Source of the DNA: Mageeibacillus sp. UBA5436
Lineage (GTDB): Bacteria > Bacillota > Clostridia > Saccharofermentanales > DTU023
Assembly: GCA_002427545.1 (NCBI GenBank)
Contig: DIRM01000020.1
Span: 7,102 to 53,727, forward strand
Direction: 5' to 3'
Length of the DNA stretch: 46,626 nt
Shown here: in pieces, positions 43,643-46,626 of the stretch
How the letters are laid out: the number at the start of each line of letters is the position of its first letter
Numbering within the stretch: position 1 is the stretch's first letter
Position numbers and translations under genes: made by a program
Notes under the pieces: model-generated
Databases searched by the model: none
What the model saw: the letters and a program-made list of their open reading frames with translations, nothing else
What the model was told of the DNA's origin: nothing

Positions 43643-44782
43643 TTAATGCAATAATGAACCAGAAATAACCATACGCATAACTTCGGAAGTACCTTCGTAA
43701 ATTTCGGTTATCTTAGCATCGCGCATCATACGTTCAACATCATAATCTTGAATATAGCCATATCCACCATGTAATTGAACAGCTCTATTGGTAACATATG
43801 AGGCAACTTCACTAGCTTTTAATTTTGCCATAGCGGCTTCGGTTGAAAAGCGTTTTTGTGTATCTTTCGCCATTGCTGCTTTATAAACAAGCATACGAGC
43901 AGCTTCAACTTCTGTCGCCATATCAGCTAATGTAAATTGTGTGTTTTGGAATTTAGAAATCGATCTGCCGAATTGTTTTCTTTCTTGAACATATGCAATC
44001 GTTTTTTCTAAAGCGCCAGCTGCAATACCTAAAGCTTGTGCTGCTATACCAATACGTCCTCCATCAAGAGTTGACATCGCTATGCCAAAGCCGCGGCCTT
44101 CTCTACCAAGTAAATTATCTTTAGGAATATGGCAATCTTGGAAAATTAATTCACGTGTGGAAGAACCATGAATACCCATTTTCTTTTCAACATGACCAAA
44201 TTCAAAACCAGGCGTACCTTTTTCGATGATAAAAGCCGAAATTCCTCTGGTTCCTTGACTCTTATCTGTCATGGCAAAAATAATATATGAATCGGCTTTA
44301 CCAGCATTTGTAATAAAAATTTTAGAACCATTTATAATATATTCATCTCCAACCAGTTTGGCTGTTGTTTGTTGACCTGCAGCATCTGTACCAGCTTCTG
44401 GTTCAGTTAAACCGAAAGCCCCTAAGCGTTTGCCTGAAATTAAAGGTCTTAAGAATTTTTCTTTTTGTTCTGGTGTCCCATTTTTATTAATTGGTTCACT
44501 ACCAAGTGATGTATGAGCTGAAAGAATAACACCTGTTGTTGCACAAACTTTTGAAATTTCTTCAATGGCTAAAACATAAGTTAATGTGTCACAACCTTGT
44601 CCACCAAGTTCTTTAGCAAAGGGAATGCCAAGTAAACCATATTGTTGCATTTTAGCAACGGTTTCATCCGGGAAACGATGCTCTTCATCGATTTCTTGTG
44701 CAATTGGTTCTACCTCATTTTGCGCAAAGTCTCTGAATAATTTTTGTGCCATGAGATGTTCTTTGTCTAATTGAAAATTCAT
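43643..44782 (-). CDS. bcd: Short-chain acyl-CoA (butyryl-CoA type) dehydrogenase
   Basis: 379 residues. Acyl-CoA dehydrogenase with FAD-binding regions FGLTEPEAGTDA, FITNAGKADSY, and the C-terminal IQDYDVERMMRDAKITEIYEGTSEVMRM motif that includes the catalytic Glu in YEGTSE. In its operon with Etf and the two preceding enzymes it most likely reduces crotonyl-CoA to butyryl-CoA. The start at 44782 follows an AAAGGAGG site; an in-frame ATG 13 codons upstream lacks one. Confidence 0.93.
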   Translation of the reverse strand: MNFQLDKEHLMAQKLFRDFAQNEVEPIAQEIDEEHRFPDETVAKMQQYGLLGIPFAKELGGQGCDTLTYVLAIEEISKVCATTGVILSAHTSLGSEPINKNGTPEQKEKFLRPLISGKRLGAFGLTEPEAGTDAAGQQTTAKLVGDEYIINGSKIFITNAGKADSYIIFAMTDKSQGTRGISAFIIEKGTPGFEFGHVEKKMGIHGSSTRELIFQDCHIPKDNLLGREGRGFGIAMSTLDGGRIGIAAQALGIAAGALEKTIAYVQERKQFGRSISKFQNTQFTLADMATEVEAARMLVYKAAMAKDTQKRFSTEAAMAKLKASEVASYVTNRAVQLHGGYGYIQDYDVERMMRDAKITEIYEGTSEVMRMVISGSLLH

Positions 44783-44835
44783 CCAAGCCTCCTTTATCTT
44801 AGATGACATTTCTGTCATATATTTAATTTATTTAT

Positions 44836-45675
44836 TTATCTATGATAATCGTAAAAACCTTCACTTGTTTTGCGTCCTAATTTACCACCACGTACCATTT
44901 TACGTAATAATGGATGTGGACGATATTTGGAATCTCCTGTTTCATTGTAGAGAACTTCCATAATAGCAAGACAAACATCAAGACCAATCAAATCGCCTAA
45001 TTCCAAAGGTCCCATAGGATGGTTTGCACCTAATTTCATTGCTGTATCAATACCTTCAACACTAGCAACATTCTCTGCTACAAGGCCTACCGCTTCATTA
45101 ATCATTGGGATTAATATACGATTGACAACAAAACCCGCATTTTCTTTTACTTCAACCGGTGTTTTACCTAAGTCCTCAGCTATTTTAGTAATTTTTTCTA
45201 CTAATTCTTGAGGTGTATTTAGGCCAGGAATGACTTCGATTAATTTCATTACAGGTGCTGGATTAAAGAAATGCATTCCAATAACTGGTCTATTTAAACC
45301 ATTGCCGATTTCTGTAATAGAAAGTGATGATGTATTGGTAGCAAATATTGTTTCTTCTTTGCAGAGCTCATCTAATTCTTTAAAAGTCTCTTTTTTGATT
45401 TTAATATTTTCAATAGCTGCTTCAACGATTAAATCGCAATCGCCTAAATCTTTATTCAAGCAAGGAGTAATCTTTGCTGTAATGGCATCGGCTTTGGCTT
45501 GCTCCATTTTTCCGCGTTCTACTCTTTTAGCTAAACCTTTAGCAATTCTATTTTTTCCATTTTCTGAAAAATCCATATTAATATCAGAGAGCATAACTTC
45601 ATAGCCGTCTGTTTGTGCAAAAGCTTGGGCAATTCCACTTCCCATTGTTCCGGCGCCAATAATTCCAACTTTCAT
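44836..45675 (-). CDS. hbd: 3-hydroxybutyryl-CoA dehydrogenase
   Basis: 279 residues. N-terminal dinucleotide fold GAGTMGSGIAQAFAQ, the FATNTSSLSITEI block, catalytic His in GMHFFNPAPVMKLIEVI and a C-terminal helical domain. It interconverts acetoacetyl-CoA and 3-hydroxybutyryl-CoA, the step before crotonase. It lies between crt and bcd, a different order from the common crt-bcd-etfB-etfA-hbd. Confidence 0.95.
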   Translation of the reverse strand: MKVGIIGAGTMGSGIAQAFAQTDGYEVMLSDINMDFSENGKNRIAKGLAKRVERGKMEQAKADAITAKITPCLNKDLGDCDLIVEAAIENIKIKKETFKELDELCKEETIFATNTSSLSITEIGNGLNRPVIGMHFFNPAPVMKLIEVIPGLNTPQELVEKITKIAEDLGKTPVEVKENAGFVVNRILIPMINEAVGLVAENVASVEGIDTAMKLGANHPMGPLELGDLIGLDVCLAIMEVLYNETGDSKYRPHPLLRKMVRGGKLGRKTSEGFYDYHR

Positions 45676-45738
45676 AATTTTACCTTTCTGTATTTAATTA
45701 TTTAAAATTATATTTTATATTGCAGTATATGCCAAAAC

Positions 45739-46518
45739 TTATTTATTTAGAAAATTCTTTTCTCTTCTTTTTTCTAAAAATGCCTGCATACCTTCTTTTT
45801 GATCTTCTGTATCAAATAAATTACCAAATAATTCAACTTCGATTGCGATACCAGAATCGATATCCGTTTGTAAGCCTCGATTAATAGCTTCTTTGGTATG
45901 TCTCACAGCAATTGGTGCATTTGCTGCAATGCCTGCTGCCATTTTTTGAGCCGCTGGCATTAATTCTTCTTGTGGATATACAGCACTTACAAGGCCAATT
46001 TCTAAAGCTTTATCAGCTTTAATATTGCGAGCAGTGTAAAGAATTTCTTTGGCTTTTGAAACAGAACCAATCACTCTAGCTAAGCGTTGTGTTCCACCAA
46101 AACCTGCTGTGATTCCTAGTCCAACTTCTGGTTGTCCAAAAATTGCATTATCTGCAGCTAAACGTATATCACAGCTCATGGCTAATTCATTACCACCGCC
46201 AAGAGCAAAGCCATTGATAGCAGCAATGACTGGAATTGGAAAATTCTCAATGTCGCGCATTACTTTGTTACCAGCAGCACCAAATTCTTTACCTTTGGCT
46301 GAATCCATTTCAACCATTTCACCAATATCTGCACCTGCTACAAAAGATTTATCACCTGAACCCGTTAAGATAACGCATCTTATTTGATTTAAATCTAAAC
46401 TGGAGAAAGCTTCTGCTAAATCACTTAAGACTTGCGTGTTTAAAGCGTTTAATGCTTTTGGACGATCAATTGTCACCGTTGCAACTGCCTCATTTATATC
46501 AACTTTTACAAATTCCAT
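45739..46518 (-). CDS. crt: Enoyl-CoA hydratase (crotonase)
   Basis: 259 residues with the crotonase pattern: AGADIGEM, the oxyanion-hole/Glu stretch GGGNELAMSCDIRLAADNAIF and QPEVGLGITAGFGGTQRL with the second catalytic Glu. It dehydrates 3-hydroxybutyryl-CoA to crotonyl-CoA. First gene of the crt-hbd-bcd-etfB-etfA run in this window; a thiolase gene is not seen here. Confidence 0.95.
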   Translation of the reverse strand: MEFVKVDINEAVATVTIDRPKALNALNTQVLSDLAEAFSSLDLNQIRCVILTGSGDKSFVAGADIGEMVEMDSAKGKEFGAAGNKVMRDIENFPIPVIAAINGFALGGGNELAMSCDIRLAADNAIFGQPEVGLGITAGFGGTQRLARVIGSVSKAKEILYTARNIKADKALEIGLVSAVYPQEELMPAAQKMAAGIAANAPIAVRHTKEAINRGLQTDIDSGIAIEVELFGNLFDTEDQKEGMQAFLEKRREKNFLNK

Positions 46519-46582
46519 GATTTACATTCCTTCCTGAATATGATGACATCTCATTTGTCTTTTCTGATTGTGTCTTTAATGT

Positions 46583-46617
46583 AAAAAATCATTCTTTATT
46601 AATAAATCAGAATGATT
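46583..46617 (-). terminator. Possible terminator upstream of crt
   Basis: Minus strand: AATCATTCT / AGAATGATT stem followed by T-rich DNA, just before crt. It would end an upstream minus gene outside the window, so crt may start its own transcript. Confidence 0.5.
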
Positions 46618-46626
46618 GAAAAAAGC

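Noticed and set aside
1..46626. Mobile elements, CRISPR arrays, toxin-antitoxin or defence islands
   Set aside because: I read through all intergenic parts and predicted proteins and saw no transposase, integrase, cas gene, spaced repeats or restriction enzyme.

Overview
The window is a stretch of low-GC, anaerobic, Gram-positive-type (Clostridia-like Firmicutes) chromosome. Pointers to this are the AT-rich DNA with strong AGGAGG-type ribosome sites, a T-box leader on thrS, the rpsL-rpsG-fusA-tuf order, a flavodiiron protein, FeoAB, and a crotonase/3-hydroxybutyryl-CoA dehydrogenase/acyl-CoA dehydrogenase/EtfBA cluster of the butyryl-CoA-forming kind. I saw no insertion sequence, prophage, CRISPR array or rRNA. 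Species cannot be fixed from the sequence alone.

Layout. 1-3.2 kb: minus-strand phosphate uptake operon pstS-pstC-pstA-pstB (pstB runs off the window), with a promoter that carries PhoP-box-like direct repeats. 3.4-7.2 kb: flavodiiron protein fprA and the ferrous iron system feoA-feoB. 7.4-12 kb: the str operon (rpsL, rpsG, fusA, tuf), with extra hairpins in the spacers and a separate tuf promoter. 12.2-17.6 kb: carbon metabolism (cytosolic alpha-amylase with a small glutaredoxin-like protein; malic enzyme divergent from GTP-type PEP carboxykinase). 17.6-21.6 kb: a TPR protein, then an opine-dehydrogenase-like gene followed directly by a one-chain cobalamin-dependent TIM-barrel protein. 21.7-25.9 kb: a minus-strand cluster (Nudix-like, YigZ/IMPACT, YebC, a P-loop/Asp23-like fusion, a Yip1-like membrane protein). 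26.3-30.3 kb: a DUF4015 glycosidase-like protein, a divergent MurE-like ligase, and a DUF368/PopT lipid carrier transporter. 30.5-32.8 kb: T-box and thrS. 33-34.8 kb: a DUF2089 regulator with a small membrane partner, tRNA-Val and tRNA-Pro, and a membrane J-domain protein. 34.9-39.8 kb: a tyrosine phosphatase, Dps, an ABC exporter pair and an EamA transporter. 40-41.8 kb: DUF1858, DUF3842 and Mn-type superoxide dismutase. 41.8-46.5 kb: crt-hbd-bcd-etfB-etfA.

How it fits together. The organism looks like a fermenter that reduces crotonyl-CoA through a Bcd/Etf complex, adjusts the C4 node with malic enzyme and PEPCK, and carries oxygen defences (FprA, SOD, Dps). The most unusual items are (a) the two-gene unit of an opine-dehydrogenase-family enzyme and a fused B12 TIM-barrel protein, with no evident known pathway; (b) a PstS whose two halves are in circularly permuted order; (c) a P-loop protein fused to an Asp23/Gls24-like domain; (d) a MurE homologue with a non-canonical substrate motif; and (e) a repeated 21-bp element in front of the DUF2089 gene.
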